From assembly GCA_021775955.1 (NCBI GenBank), contig JAJFGU010000022.1, forward strand, positions 225,072 to 289,071: a stretch of DNA of 64,000 nucleotides, given 5' to 3'. Made by a program: the position numbers and the translations under genes. The DNA comes from Alphaproteobacteria bacterium. GTDB taxonomy: Bacteria; Pseudomonadota; Alphaproteobacteria; Micavibrionales; Micavibrionaceae. Numbering within the stretch: the stretch's first letter is position 1; each line of letters starts with the position of its first letter. A model generated the notes under the pieces. It was not told the DNA's origin and ran no database searches. It was given only the letters and a program-made list of their open reading frames with translations. Positions 8,534-17,841 of this stretch are shown in pieces.

Positions 8534-10243
8534 TCAGGCCGCCATTTTCTTTTTATCAATCTTGCCGGCGCGCACTTCGTATACGGTGTCAGCATAATCC
8601 AGCACCGTCAGATTGTGCGAAATACAAATCACCGTCATTTCTTTGGATAATTTTTTCAGCGTATCCAGCAGGTTTTGCTCGGTTTCGGGATCAAGCGCAC
8701 TGGTAGCCTCATCAAGCAACAACAATTGCGGCTTGTGAACAATGGCCCGCGCAATGGCTATGCGTTGACGCTGCCCGCCTGAAAGCTTGCGACCGTTTTC
8801 GCCGACGGGCGCTTCCAGACCGCCGGGCATTTTTTCAACAAACTCTTTCGCCCCGGCCGCTTCCAAAGCCTGCCATACCTGCTCCTCGCTTATATTACCG
8901 CGGCCGACAAGAACGTTTTCGATCACATTATCGTTAAACAGAAAAACCTCCTGCGGCACAAAACCGAGAACCTTACGCCATTTCTCAAGATCAATTTCAT
9001 CAAGTGATGTGCCGTTAATTAAAACCTGCCCGGTTTTCGGCTGGTAAAAACCGCTGAGCAAATCCAGCGCGGTTGTCTTGCCCGACCCCGACGGCCCAAC
9101 CAGCGCCGTCATCTTATTGGGCTCAAAACTCAAATCGGCTTTGGACAAAACAGAATGCTCGGCATGAGAAAAGGATACGCCCTTAAATTCTACAGACTCG
9201 ATCTGCGCCGGAGCCTCGCCTGTTCCCGGCCAGTTATCGGCTGCGGCTTCCGTCTCTTCAATTGAATCCAGCAACGACCACAGTGCACTTTCCTGCACCG
9301 CCAGGCGCTGATATTCCGATTGCATGCCGCTCATACCGGTGAGCATGCGAAAAAACAACACGCATACCAAAGCCAGATCGCTCGCCTCCAGGCCTCCGTA
9401 AACAACCGCAATGTAAATCCCGGCCAGCGCCGTGATCACCATCAACGGCTCATGAAAAATGCGCATAGACTGCCCGGTGATCAGCTGCTCATATTGCGCT
9501 CTCTGCAAGCCGGATGAATCCCCGCCCAGCGTTTCCAGAAATTTTGACTCAAGCGCCATCGCCCGCAGCGGCTTAATGCCCTGCAACATATCGGCCATAT
9601 GGGACAACAAACCCTTTTCCATTTCCGTTTGCCGCTGACCTGCCTTGCGCGCGATATGCACCAAAACCCAAAGCGCAGAAGCCAGCAAAACCCCAACAAT
9701 GATACCGCCGCTAAAAACCTTCCACGAAACCAGAAACGCCCCGGTAGCATAAATCAGAAACTGAATACCGCTGGCAACGCAGCGCGCCGCCGAAATAAAT
9801 GCCATTGAAGATCGATAACCTTCCATGACCACAGCATTCAGGCTTTTGCCCATGGCATGACCGGCAAAGAATTTCCAGTTCGCTTTCAAAAGCGCCTGCA
9901 TAAGCCGAAGCCGCAAATCCCCGGCAATTTTAGCAACGGTCTGGCTGACATAGCGCATGCACAGCCATAAAATGAGAGCTTTCATCGTCATGGCAACGCC
10001 AATAAAAGCAGCTATCGTCAAAAAATCAGGCTCAAGATTAAGGGCTGCAAAAAAACCATTAAGAGGCCCAATAGCAAGCCCCTCCTGCACATCCCCCTCA
10101 AGCACAATCTGCAGGAAAGGCAAAAACGCCATTACCCCGACAGCCTCCGCAATCCCGGCCAAGATCAAAAGACCAATGACCAGCAAAGAGCGCTTACGAT
10201 ACTCTTTGAAGAAAAACGAATATGTCCGTCCTGGATTGATCAT
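8534..10243 (-). CDS. ABC transporter, fused permease-ATPase (MsbA/PglK-like flippase)
   Basis: 569 residues. The N-terminal half (about 1-320) has hydrophobic helices typical of a type IV exporter. The C-terminal ATPase shows Walker A GPSGSGKTTALDLL, Q-loop FVPQEVFLF, signature LSGGQRQRIAIARAI, Walker B LLLLDEATSALD and the switch His in ISHN. Half-transporters of this kind flip lipid A precursors or undecaprenyl-linked oligosaccharides as homodimers. Set among glycosyltransferases, it probably flips the lipid-linked product of this locus across the inner membrane. The start overlaps the GT2 gene in an ATGA arrangement. Confidence 0.88.
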   Translation of the reverse strand: MINPGRTYSFFFKEYRKRSLLVIGLLILAGIAEAVGVMAFLPFLQIVLEGDVQEGLAIGPLNGFFAALNLEPDFLTIAAFIGVAMTMKALILWLCMRYVSQTVAKIAGDLRLRLMQALLKANWKFFAGHAMGKSLNAVVMEGYRSSMAFISAARCVASGIQFLIYATGAFLVSWKVFSGGIIVGVLLASALWVLVHIARKAGQRQTEMEKGLLSHMADMLQGIKPLRAMALESKFLETLGGDSSGLQRAQYEQLITGQSMRIFHEPLMVITALAGIYIAVVYGGLEASDLALVCVLFFRMLTGMSGMQSEYQRLAVQESALWSLLDSIEETEAAADNWPGTGEAPAQIESVEFKGVSFSHAEHSVLSKADLSFEPNKMTALVGPSGSGKTTALDLLSGFYQPKTGQVLINGTSLDEIDLEKWRKVLGFVPQEVFLFNDNVIENVLVGRGNISEEQVWQALEAAGAKEFVEKMPGGLEAPVGENGRKLSGGQRQRIAIARAIVHKPQLLLLDEATSALDPETEQNLLDTLKKLSKEMTVICISHNLTVLDYADTVYEVRAGKIDKKKMAA

Positions 10244-11058
10244 GATAATTGCCTTGCTCCCTGGCTCTTACTGTCCTTATGACTGCGCCATTTCTTAAGA
10301 ATAGAATATGGCACAAGCGCAATAGCAAGGCTACGAAAGCTATGATAAAGCGCCGGAAAAGGGTTTGTATTATGCTTGAGCCGCGCCCGCATTGCGTCGA
10401 AAAACTGCGGCCAGCGTCTTTTGACTGTAATTGAATCGTTCCCGACATATCTGCGCATTAAAGGCTCTTCTATCATCGCCAACTTTCCTTCTTTGGCCAT
10501 GCGCATCCACAGCTCCATATCCTGCGATGTTTTAAAACTTTCATCATAACCGGAAAGCTTTTTACAAATATCGGCGCGCATCATAGCGCTCGCATGCGGA
10601 AACGGGGTCTTTAAAAACACAACCTTCTGCAACTCATCTTCACTGTAATGCCCCCAACGAGCGGTAAACCCGTCCGGATAAAGATCATCAGCCCCGCTAC
10701 CCACCACGACCACATCCTGATTGTTCTCCAGCACCACAACCTGCTTTTCAAAACGCTGCGGATAAGAGATATCATCCGCATCCTGGCGCGCGATATAGTT
10801 TCCCTTGGCCAGCGACAAGCCCTTGTTCAAAGCTTTGGTCAGTCCTGTATTATCCTGCGTATGGACCTGAATGCGCGCATCCTTTTCGCTAAAATCTTTT
10901 AAAATATCCGGCGTGAAATCCGTCGAGCCGTCATCAATGATAATAAATTCAAAATCAGAAAAGCTCTGGCTCAGAATACTTTCTATAGCCTTGCCAACGC
11001 AATCGCCGTCATTATAAACGGACATGATGACTGATATAGCTGGGTTCTCTGACATCAC
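10240..11058 (-). CDS. Glycosyltransferase family 2
   Basis: 272 residues. N-terminal ISVIMSVYNDGDCVGKAIESI and FEFIIIDDGSTD are the hallmark of the GT-A, family 2 fold; IARQDADDISYPQRFEKQ holds the DxD metal/nucleotide-sugar motif, and SQDMELWMRM the ED-type acceptor acid. No membrane helices, so it should act on the cytosolic face using a nucleotide sugar. ATGA overlaps at both ends (with the methyltransferase upstream and the ABC gene downstream) show tight coupling. Sugar specificity cannot be read. Confidence 0.88.
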   Translation of the reverse strand: MMSENPAISVIMSVYNDGDCVGKAIESILSQSFSDFEFIIIDDGSTDFTPDILKDFSEKDARIQVHTQDNTGLTKALNKGLSLAKGNYIARQDADDISYPQRFEKQVVVLENNQDVVVVGSGADDLYPDGFTARWGHYSEDELQKVVFLKTPFPHASAMMRADICKKLSGYDESFKTSQDMELWMRMAKEGKLAMIEEPLMRRYVGNDSITVKRRWPQFFDAMRARLKHNTNPFPALYHSFRSLAIALVPYSILKKWRSHKDSKSQGARQLS

Positions 11059-11900
11059 TTCTTCTTCGCAATCACATAGGCACGCTGATCATTGGAGCGC
11101 ACAACGTTCTTATCGTAGCCAAAGCCCTCGCAGCCTTCATCCACCGCACGGACCAGGCCGGGGAAAACATTTTCACTATAATCATCGAAAACAATAACAT
11201 CGCCACTTTTTTGATATGGGACCACGCGCTTCAGCTCGGCCATCACATCTTTATATGTATGCGCGCCATCTAAAAACGCAAAATGAACACGGCCCAAAAC
11301 GGCTTTTTTCATCATAATGCGGCTGTCACCCTCGATAAAAATAATACTGGAATCAACAAACTCACGCCACGGCGCCAGCAACTCTGCCCGCGTCTTGAGC
11401 CCTTCCACATCATCAATACAGTTCCAGTACATCTTTGTGTGATGGGGCAAAACATCGAACGTCATGATCTGTCCGGCAATCTCCGCATCAACTAAAGCCT
11501 TTGCCATCACCACAGAAGAAAACCCGCGCGCTGTTCCTGTTTCAACAATATTGATTTTGCTTTGACCCACTCCAGCCAGATATTCCCGCAGCGCCGTATA
11601 AAGAACTCTTCCATGCTGGTAACACAAAGGTGAATCTTTCACCACAATCTGCGTATGCAGAGCCAGATCATCAAGCCAGTCTTTTGGGGCTGCATATCCC
11701 TTGCCCTTTTCAAACGCATCGATCTCGAAATAAGCATTCTTCCGCTCCTCTTCCCACAGCGCCCTGTATTGTTCTTCCGTTGCCCGGGGAGTGCGGCCAA
11801 AAGGATAATCATGCCAATAATGCGCCGCCCAGCCATCAGAAAATTTCTGCACCCGGCGCGCTACCATATTGGAGATATGTTTCAACGTCCCAACCATCAT
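11055..11900 (-). CDS. Class I SAM methyltransferase (Methyltransf_24-like)
   Basis: 281 residues. Residues about 120-215 form the SAM fold: VETGTARGFSSVVMAKAL is motif I, TFDVLPHH the acidic strand 2, and VHFAFLDGAHTYKDVMAEL the strand 4/5 acidic loop seen in CmcI-like and rhamnosyl O-methyltransferases. It probably O-methylates a glycan or nucleotide sugar. The first 100 residues are a family-unspecific helical extension. The ATG overlaps the upstream GT4 stop (ATGA), and its stop overlaps the GT2 start likewise. Confidence 0.75.
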   Translation of the reverse strand: MMVGTLKHISNMVARRVQKFSDGWAAHYWHDYPFGRTPRATEEQYRALWEEERKNAYFEIDAFEKGKGYAAPKDWLDDLALHTQIVVKDSPLCYQHGRVLYTALREYLAGVGQSKINIVETGTARGFSSVVMAKALVDAEIAGQIMTFDVLPHHTKMYWNCIDDVEGLKTRAELLAPWREFVDSSIIFIEGDSRIMMKKAVLGRVHFAFLDGAHTYKDVMAELKRVVPYQKSGDVIVFDDYSENVFPGLVRAVDEGCEGFGYDKNVVRSNDQRAYVIAKKK

Positions 11901-13057
11901 CGTCCTTCCATCAGGGAATCATACAAAGCCAGCTCGCGCCTGACCAGATTATCCAGTGTATGTTTTTGCAGGATTTGCTGCCTGGCACCTTCGCCAAGCC
12001 TCTCTCTCAGGGCAGGCTTGCCCATCAGGTTTTCTAGCCCTTCCCTGATAGAGGCCGCTTTTGTCCCGCATAAAGCGCCACTGACCCCCGGCTCTATAAT
12101 AGTTTCGATTCCCGAAACCCTTGATCCCAAAACCGCGCAGCCGCAAGACATGGCCTCCAGCAATGTTTTGGGATTGCCTTCATAATGCGATGGTAAAACA
12201 AAAACCGGATAGGCATTATAAATGTCGGGCAACTGATCATTGGGCACCGAGCCAAGAAAATTAACATTGGCACCGAGATCTTTCGCCGTTTTTTCCAATT
12301 CCTCCCTCAATTCACCTTCTCCAACAATATCCAGTTCCCATGGCGTCCCGGCCACAGCCTTTATAAGCTGCCTCAGGTTTTTTTGCTTGTTGAGACGCCC
12401 GACATAAAGAATAGAGTTTTCCTTTTTCGGCACATCTTTAGGTACAAAAACACTGGTTTCAATCCAGTTGGGATGGATAGAAATCTTTGCCTTGGGCATT
12501 TTAAAATATTTGACGACGTCCCTGGCATCGGAAACCGTCCCCACACAAATATGATCGGCGGTATTATAGGTGAACCAGCTAATCATGGAGACAAAAAAAC
12601 TGCGCAGAAAGCCATGGCCTTGCTTCATTGTGAAGACGTATAATTCGTAGCCACAACGGGCGATCATCTTCTTACGAAAGATAATTTTACTGATCGCCGC
12701 ACACCAGCCGCCCCACATCTGATTGGTTTTATATATGTCACAGCCCTTCAAAACATCGCGCAGCTTCCACGGCACCAAAAGAGAGCAAAAAGCTCGCAAA
12801 ACCTTGTTATCCGGGCGCGGCAGATAATTATAAAGCGGTACCACCTCTATACCTGCGAGAGTTTTAGCGATCTCTACATCTTCCGCACCGCCCCACGTCA
12901 AAAAGACAATTTCAACGCCCTTATCACGCAACTCCTCATAGATCCGCACCTCTCTTTGTAGCAACCCTGTTTCTTGCCAGAGCGCCAGCGACACATCCCA
13001 TGTAAAAAACAGGGCCATGCGGTATTTGTTTTTTTCAGCTTCCCGATCCATGCTCAT
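11897..13057 (-). CDS. Glycosyltransferase family 4 (GT-B)
   Basis: 386 residues, two Rossmann lobes. The donor-binding lobe is clear: ILYVGRLNKQKNLRQLIKAV, LDIVGEGELREELEK, VNFLGSVPNDQLPDIYN, and the E-x7-E motif region in FVLPSHYEGNPKTLLEAMSCG. It transfers a sugar from a nucleotide donor with retention. FRKKMIARCGYELY at about residue 150 matches the acceptor side of family members. It follows the FkbM gene by 5 bp and overlaps the next methyltransferase by 4. Confidence 0.88.
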   Translation of the reverse strand: MSMDREAEKNKYRMALFFTWDVSLALWQETGLLQREVRIYEELRDKGVEIVFLTWGGAEDVEIAKTLAGIEVVPLYNYLPRPDNKVLRAFCSLLVPWKLRDVLKGCDIYKTNQMWGGWCAAISKIIFRKKMIARCGYELYVFTMKQGHGFLRSFFVSMISWFTYNTADHICVGTVSDARDVVKYFKMPKAKISIHPNWIETSVFVPKDVPKKENSILYVGRLNKQKNLRQLIKAVAGTPWELDIVGEGELREELEKTAKDLGANVNFLGSVPNDQLPDIYNAYPVFVLPSHYEGNPKTLLEAMSCGCAVLGSRVSGIETIIEPGVSGALCGTKAASIREGLENLMGKPALRERLGEGARQQILQKHTLDNLVRRELALYDSLMEGR

Positions 13058-13062
13058 GGCCT

Positions 13063-13677
13063 TTAAAACCAGTCCGTATAAATTTTATTTTTATGTGGCG
13101 AGCGGCTTATTTTTTCCTGCAGCTGCACCTCCTTCTCGGCAAAGCCTTTGTGCTTTCCTCCATGCGTTTCCAGCAAAATGTGATCGATCTTATCCGCATT
13201 ATCCAAAACACAATCCATGATGTCGTATTCGCCACCCTCAATATCTATCTTTATCAGTTTTATGTACTCATGCGCGGCCAGAACCTCTGCAATATCGGAA
13301 ACTGCCACCTCGAGATATTCTTCAGAGACATTGCTTTTTTCCGCTTGCAACGACCCTGCCTGCGAAAACATCACCTCTGAATCTGTGTGATTTTCATGCA
13401 GCCATAATTTGGCGCTCCCCGAATAATTTGACACAGCCGCCTGATGCAGCGTGACATCCTCATTACCGCCAACCCGCTTCTTAAGCACCTCAAACGCATG
13501 ATCATTCGGCTCATAAGCGTAAACTTTAGCCCCCCGGCGCAGGAAGTATTCAGCCACCTCGCCAACATTGGCACCCAGATCAATCACCACATCGCCCGGC
13601 CGGATATCAAAGCGGCGCAAATAAGCATATTTCGGCGACACAAACTCTTTAACAACCTGTTTCACTGCTCTCAACAT
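13063..13677 (-). CDS. FkbM-family methyltransferase
   Basis: 204 residues. GDVVIDLGANVGEVAEYFL is SAM motif I, VYAYEPNDHAFEVLKKRV the strand-2 acid with the FkbM EPNP-like block, and IKLIKIDIEGGEYDIMDCVL the K-I-D-I-E-G signature. The family methylates hydroxyls of sugars, lipids or polyketides; here a glycan residue is likely. Its start overlaps the upstream epimerase by 7 bp. Confidence 0.88.
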   Translation of the reverse strand: MLRAVKQVVKEFVSPKYAYLRRFDIRPGDVVIDLGANVGEVAEYFLRRGAKVYAYEPNDHAFEVLKKRVGGNEDVTLHQAAVSNYSGSAKLWLHENHTDSEVMFSQAGSLQAEKSNVSEEYLEVAVSDIAEVLAAHEYIKLIKIDIEGGEYDIMDCVLDNADKIDHILLETHGGKHKGFAEKEVQLQEKISRSPHKNKIYTDWF

Positions 13678-14648
13678 GCGGCGGCCCGTTTCGTGAATTG
13701 AACAATATTTTTCAATCCTTCATACAAATTCATATGCGGCGCAAAATTAAAAAGGCCTTCTGCTTTGGTAATATCGGCGCAGGAAATTCTGATATCACCT
13801 TCGCGGAAGCCCCTGTACAAGGGCTCGGACTTACCGCCCTTGATGTCCTGAATCATCGAAAACAATTCATTCAGCGTTGTCGCCTGACCGGAGCCGATAT
13901 TATAAACCTGACCAGGCACCTCGTCACTTTGTGTCATCGCCGCTAAAACATTGGCCTGCACCACATCGCTGACATGACAAAAATCACGCACGGTCTCACC
14001 GTCACCAAAAATACAAACGTCGCTACCTTCACCCATAGCCTCCACCCATTTTGGAATAACGGCGGCATAAGCCCCGTTCGGGTCTTGGCGCGGACCGTAG
14101 ATATTGAAATACCGCAGACCTATGGTTTCCAGACCTGAATCTTGCGCATCCTGCTCATTTTTGATCTTCCCATCCGCATAGGGCGATTTCGGCTGCAACT
14201 CATGCGTTTCCTTGCGCGGCTCTGCGCCGCCATCGCCATAAACAGCGCTGGAGCTGGCATAAACAACACGCTTCACACCGGTTTTCTCAGCGGCCTTCAA
14301 GATATTTCGAAAGCCGCCAACATTGACCGCCCGCACCATCTCCGGCTCTTCAATAGATTTCACCACCGACGCCACAGCCGCGTGATGCAAGATAAAATCA
14401 ATACCCTCACAGGCCTTCAGACAGACATCCTCATCACGGGTATCACCTTCAATAAAGGTAAATTTGTCAGCCGCCTGTGGAAGATTCTCTTTCTTGCCGG
14501 TTGAGAGGTCATCAAGCCCCACAACTTCCTGTCCAAGCCCCAGCAACCCTTCCACAAGATGCGAGCCGATAAAGCCCGCCGCGCCGCTCACCAGCCAGCG
14601 CCGGGGGCTTTCAGACAAAGCAGAACGCATTTCATCATAAGGGCTCAT
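13671..14648 (-). CDS. UDP-hexose 4-epimerase, WbpP/TviC-like
   Basis: 325 residues from the ATG at 14648. The next 25 residues, starting MSPYDEMRSAL and leading into WLVSGAAGFIGSHL, line up with the N-terminus of WbpP-type UDP-N-acetylhexosamine 4-epimerases. An ATG at 14741 adds 31 residues without family counterpart. Other marks: LDDLSTGKKENL, YASSSAVYGDG with the catalytic Ser, SPYADGKIKNE carrying the Y-x3-K pair, LRYFNIYGPRQDP. It interconverts UDP-Glc/Gal(NAc)-type sugars in the cytosol. First gene of the minus-strand glycan operon; the promoter must lie in 14649-14799, shared with tetR. Confidence 0.82.
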   Translation of the reverse strand: MSPYDEMRSALSESPRRWLVSGAAGFIGSHLVEGLLGLGQEVVGLDDLSTGKKENLPQAADKFTFIEGDTRDEDVCLKACEGIDFILHHAAVASVVKSIEEPEMVRAVNVGGFRNILKAAEKTGVKRVVYASSSAVYGDGGAEPRKETHELQPKSPYADGKIKNEQDAQDSGLETIGLRYFNIYGPRQDPNGAYAAVIPKWVEAMGEGSDVCIFGDGETVRDFCHVSDVVQANVLAAMTQSDEVPGQVYNIGSGQATTLNELFSMIQDIKGGKSEPLYRGFREGDIRISCADITKAEGLFNFAPHMNLYEGLKNIVQFTKRAAAC

Positions 14649-14763
14649 AAATCCAGCAATTCTCTTGTTTTCAAAACATTTATCGAGCGTTCCCAACGCC
14701 CTCTTGAACCATAAAATATAGGCCCGGGCAAGGGCATTCACCCTTCACGGCGCGCCAAAGCGC

Positions 14764-14791
14764 TTGATCAGGCCTCCCCATGTACTATATG
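14764..14791 (+). promoter_or_regulatory. Putative tetR promoter
   Basis: TTGATC at 14764-14769 and TATATG at 14786-14791 are separated by 16 bp. Transcription would begin near 14798-14800, at or next to the ATG at 14800, and no Shine-Dalgarno sequence is present before that ATG, so the message may be leaderless. The palindrome at 14781-14796 covers the -10 element, consistent with autorepression. Inferred from sequence pattern only. Confidence 0.4.
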
Positions 14792-14796
14792 GTACA
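14781..14796. promoter_or_regulatory. TetR operator, copy 1 (before tetR)
   Basis: Palindrome TGTACTATATGGTACA, with 7 of 8 base pairs symmetric (arms TGTAC and GTACA). It matches the core of the palindrome before the exporter gene at 15422-15447. It ends 3 bp before the tetR ATG and would block its promoter. Confidence 0.7.
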
Positions 14797-14799
14797 TCT

Positions 14800-15405
14800 A
14801 TGGATTCGAAAGCTGCTCGAAAAAAAGACGTCCCTGCCCGCGAAAAGATACTTTTCGCCGCCTTCGACCTATTCCATGAAAAGGGCATCCAGGCCACCAG
14901 CGTCGACGATATCCTCAAGCATTCCGGCACCGGCAAAAGCCAGTTCTACCATTATTTTAAAAGTAAGGAAGGCATCGTCCATTCCCTGTTGCAACAGATG
15001 CACCAGCGTCTAAAGAGTGATTTGACCATTAATCCGGATATCAACAGCTGGAGCGATCTGGAGCAATGGCTGAAAAGGCCCGGTGAAATGCAGGAATCAT
15101 GTTCTTGCGAACGCGGCTGCCCGGTTGGCACCATTGCAGCCAATCTGGCGCCAAAGGATGAGCTTATCCGCCAGGATATTCAGCTGATCTTTGAAACCAT
15201 CAAAACAAAACCCAGAGCTTTTTTTACAGCAGAAAAAGCACAGAACAAGCTTAAGCCCGAAGCCGACCCGGAAAGCCTGGCAACGTTTTGTGTCAGCCTG
15301 ATACAGGGCACAGCCCTGCTGTCAAAGGTCGAGCGCAGTACGGATCCGTTCAATACCGGCATTGATCATGCTTTGATATACTTGAAATCCTTCAAAATAG
15401 AGTAG
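14800..15405 (+). CDS. TetR-family transcriptional repressor
   Basis: 201 residues from the ATG at 14800; an in-frame ATG at 14764 would read through the operator. Residues about 10-55 form the TetR HTH: AREKILFAAFDLFHEKGI, then TSVDDILKHSGTGKSQFYHYFKSKEG with the recognition helix. The C-terminal domain contains SCSCERGCPVGTIAANLAP, a cysteine-bearing segment (three Cys in nine residues) like that of family members with a GCPxG loop. This could bind a ligand or react with thiols (speculative). It stands just before the RND exporter operon and shares an operator sequence with it, so it probably represses both itself and that operon. Confidence 0.88.
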   Translation: MDSKAARKKDVPAREKILFAAFDLFHEKGIQATSVDDILKHSGTGKSQFYHYFKSKEGIVHSLLQQMHQRLKSDLTINPDINSWSDLEQWLKRPGEMQESCSCERGCPVGTIAANLAPKDELIRQDIQLIFETIKTKPRAFFTAEKAQNKLKPEADPESLATFCVSLIQGTALLSKVERSTDPFNTGIDHALIYLKSFKIE

Positions 15406-15410
15406 AGGGG

Positions 15411-15437
15411 TTGACAGGAGAATATTTGTACTATTTA
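15411..15437 (+). promoter_or_regulatory. Putative promoter of the RND exporter operon
   Basis: A consensus TTGACA -35 at 15411-15416 is followed, after a short 15 bp spacer, by TATTTA at 15432-15437. The -10 lies inside the 26-bp operator palindrome, so repressor binding would block polymerase directly. The -10 choice is uncertain because of the spacer. Confidence 0.5.
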
Positions 15438-15447
15438 GTACAAATAT
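15422..15447. promoter_or_regulatory. TetR operator, copy 2 (before the RND exporter)
   Basis: A 26-bp palindrome with 12 of 13 symmetric pairs, core TGTACTATTTAGTACA, flanked by ATATT/AATAT-type arms. Its TGTACTA...GTACA core repeats the site before tetR at 14781-14796. It is placed between the tetR stop and the exporter ATG at 15481. Confidence 0.75.
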
Positions 15448-15480
15448 AAAATAACAAAGCCCTAGGATCAGGAACCTGTC

Positions 15481-17841
15481 ATGAAATCAAAAATTGAAAA
15501 ATTCGCCATCCGCCATGCTGATTTTGTTATTCGCTGGCGCTGGGCGGTTATCGCGCTCACACTTCTTACTGTTTTTGCAGCCGGGTCCGGCGCACCAAGA
15601 TTGGAATTTGCCAATAACTACCGCGTCTTTTTCAGCGACGAAAACCCGGAACTCAACGCCTTTGAGGAATTTCAAAACACTTATACCAAAAACGACAACA
15701 TCATGTTTGTCGTCCAGCCCAAAACCAAAAAAGTCTTTTCCGGTGACATCACCGGCGCGCTCGAAGAACTGACCGAAGCGGCCTGGCAAATTCCCTACGC
15801 CATCCGCGTCGATTCCATTACCAATTTTCAGTATAGCTGGGCCGATGGTGATGATCTAACCGTTGACGACCTTATCCGTGACGGGCCTGCCCTTTCACCC
15901 GGACAGCTGAATCAAAAACAAAAGGCTGCTCTTGAAGAACCAATATTGCGCGACAATCTCATCTCCCCCGATGTAAAAACCACCGGCATTAACGTCACCC
16001 TGCAATACCCGGAAAAAACCATCACCGAAGTGCCCGAGGCCGCCGCCAAGGCCCGCGAAATAACGGCACAGCTTACTGAAAAATACCCCGATCTTCATAT
16101 TGCCCTCACCGGCATATCCATGATGAACAACGCTTTTGCCGAATCCGGCCAGAAAGATGCCGGAACCCTGATGCCAATCATGTATCTGGTTCTTATTGTC
16201 ATCATGATCTTTACGCTGCGTTCTTTTACCGGAACGTTGACCACCTTTTTTGTCATCATGTTTTCGATGATCACAGCCATGGGCCTGGCCGGTTACGCGG
16301 GCATTAAACTCACCCCGATGTCGATCATGGCGCCGACCATTATCATGACGCTGGCCATTGCCGATTCCATTCATATCCTCATCTCGATGATTGCCGGGAT
16401 GCGCGAAGGGCAGGATAAAATGACCGCCCTGAAAGACAGCATCCGCATTAATTTTCTGCCCGTCACCGTGACCAGCCTGACCACCGTGATCGGCTTTTTA
16501 ACTTTGAACTTTTCAGAGATTCCACCCTTCCACGACATGGGTAATATTACGGCTGTCGGTATTATATTCGCCTGGATTTATTCCCTGACCTTTCTGCCGG
16601 CGTTTGTCAGCCTGCTGCCGATGAAAGTTAAAAAAGGCCAGGGCGATAAGGGCCTGCAAAAATTCCTTTCGATCTACGCCGATTTTGTCATTGCCCAGCG
16701 TAAACCAATTTTATTCGGCACCGTCTTGCTTGCTGTTTTCCTGCTGGCCCTGGTGCCAAAAGTGGAGCTCAACGACCAGTGGGTCGAATATTTTGATGAA
16801 AGCATGGTCTTCCGCCAGGATGCTGAGTTTGGCATGGACAATCTCACCGGTGTTTACACCATTGAATACTCTGTCGAGGCCGGAGAGCCCGGCGGTATCA
16901 GCAACCCCGAATACCTTGAAAACCTGGAGCGCTACAGCAACTGGCTGAAACAGCAACCCGAGGTTACTCATGTTTTCACCTATAGCGACATCATCAAGCG
17001 CCTGAACAAGAACATGCACGGCGATGATGAGAGCTGGTATAAAATCCCGGAAGAACGTGAGCTGGCGGCGCAGTATTTACTTCTCTATGAATTGTCCTTG
17101 CCTTACGGACTGGATCTGAATGATCGGATCAATATTGATAAATCAGCAACGCGCGTCACGGCATCGCTCGGCAATTACACCACACGCGAAGTGCGCTCAT
17201 TTCTGGACCGCTCCGAAAACTGGCTGAAAGAAAACACGCCGCAATATATGTGGTCCATGCCCACCGGCGCCACCGTGATGTTTTCCTTTATTTCCGAGCG
17301 CAATATCAAAAGCATGCTCTGGGGCAATCTGGTCGCGATCACCGCCATCGCCATTATCCTTATCATCAGCCTGCGCAGCTTCAATATGGGCATGCTGAGT
17401 CTCATTCCCAACGGGTTGCCGATTTTGATGGCGTTTGGCTTCTGGGCCATTCTGGTTGGTAAGCTCGGTATGGCGGCGGCTACGGTCACCACAACCTCGC
17501 TCGGCATTGTTGTCGACGACACGGTGCATTTCCTGACCAAATATCTGCGCGCGCGCCGCGAAAAAGGACTGGAGCGGCCCGAAGCGATTAAATACGCCTT
17601 TGAAACCGTCGGCATGGCCCTGGTCGTTACTACTTTTATCCTGACCATAGGCTTTTCCGTGCTCATGGCCTCGACCTTCCTGATTAACTTCCAGATGGGA
17701 CAGCTCACCGCCATGGTGATCGTCATTGCCCTGTTCATGGACTTTACCCTGCTACCGGCCATATTGCTGATCGGCTATAAAGAAAAAACCAAAGAAGGAG
17801 CTAAGAAAGATGAAAATGTTATCGCTCAAGCCGCTGAGTAA
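15481..17841 (+). CDS. RND/MMPL-superfamily exporter
   Basis: 786 residues, an inner-membrane protein. One helix near residue 25 (WAVIALTLLTVFAAG), a periplasmic domain to about 230, then a bundle of helices with the MMPL motif (TPMSIMAPTIIMTLAIADSI). The whole set repeats in the C-terminal half, including ATVTTTSLGIVVDDTVHFL. Acidic residues in the repeated helix-4 equivalents (IADSIH and VVDDTVHF) are where proton-relay acids sit in the family. It resembles COG1033-type predicted exporters for lipids or hydrophobic molecules. It is co-transcribed with a LolA-like and a barrel gene, so it probably powers envelope transport of a lipid-like substrate. The next gene starts 32 bp inside its end. 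Confidence 0.88.
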   Translation: MKSKIEKFAIRHADFVIRWRWAVIALTLLTVFAAGSGAPRLEFANNYRVFFSDENPELNAFEEFQNTYTKNDNIMFVVQPKTKKVFSGDITGALEELTEAAWQIPYAIRVDSITNFQYSWADGDDLTVDDLIRDGPALSPGQLNQKQKAALEEPILRDNLISPDVKTTGINVTLQYPEKTITEVPEAAAKAREITAQLTEKYPDLHIALTGISMMNNAFAESGQKDAGTLMPIMYLVLIVIMIFTLRSFTGTLTTFFVIMFSMITAMGLAGYAGIKLTPMSIMAPTIIMTLAIADSIHILISMIAGMREGQDKMTALKDSIRINFLPVTVTSLTTVIGFLTLNFSEIPPFHDMGNITAVGIIFAWIYSLTFLPAFVSLLPMKVKKGQGDKGLQKFLSIYADFVIAQRKPILFGTVLLAVFLLALVPKVELNDQWVEYFDESMVFRQDAEFGMDNLTGVYTIEYSVEAGEPGGISNPEYLENLERYSNWLKQQPEVTHVFTYSDIIKRLNKNMHGDDESWYKIPEERELAAQYLLLYELSLPYGLDLNDRINIDKSATRVTASLGNYTTREVRSFLDRSENWLKENTPQYMWSMPTGATVMFSFISERNIKSMLWGNLVAITAIAIILIISLRSFNMGMLSLIPNGLPILMAFGFWAILVGKLGMAAATVTTTSLGIVVDDTVHFLTKYLRARREKGLERPEAIKYAFETVGMALVVTTFILTIGFSVLMASTFLINFQMGQLTAMVIVIALFMDFTLLPAILLIGYKEKTKEGAKKDENVIAQAAE

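Noticed and set aside
14649..14741. Longer start for the WbpP-like epimerase at 14741.
   Set aside because: The extra 31 residues have no counterpart in family proteins, while the 14648 start matches them.
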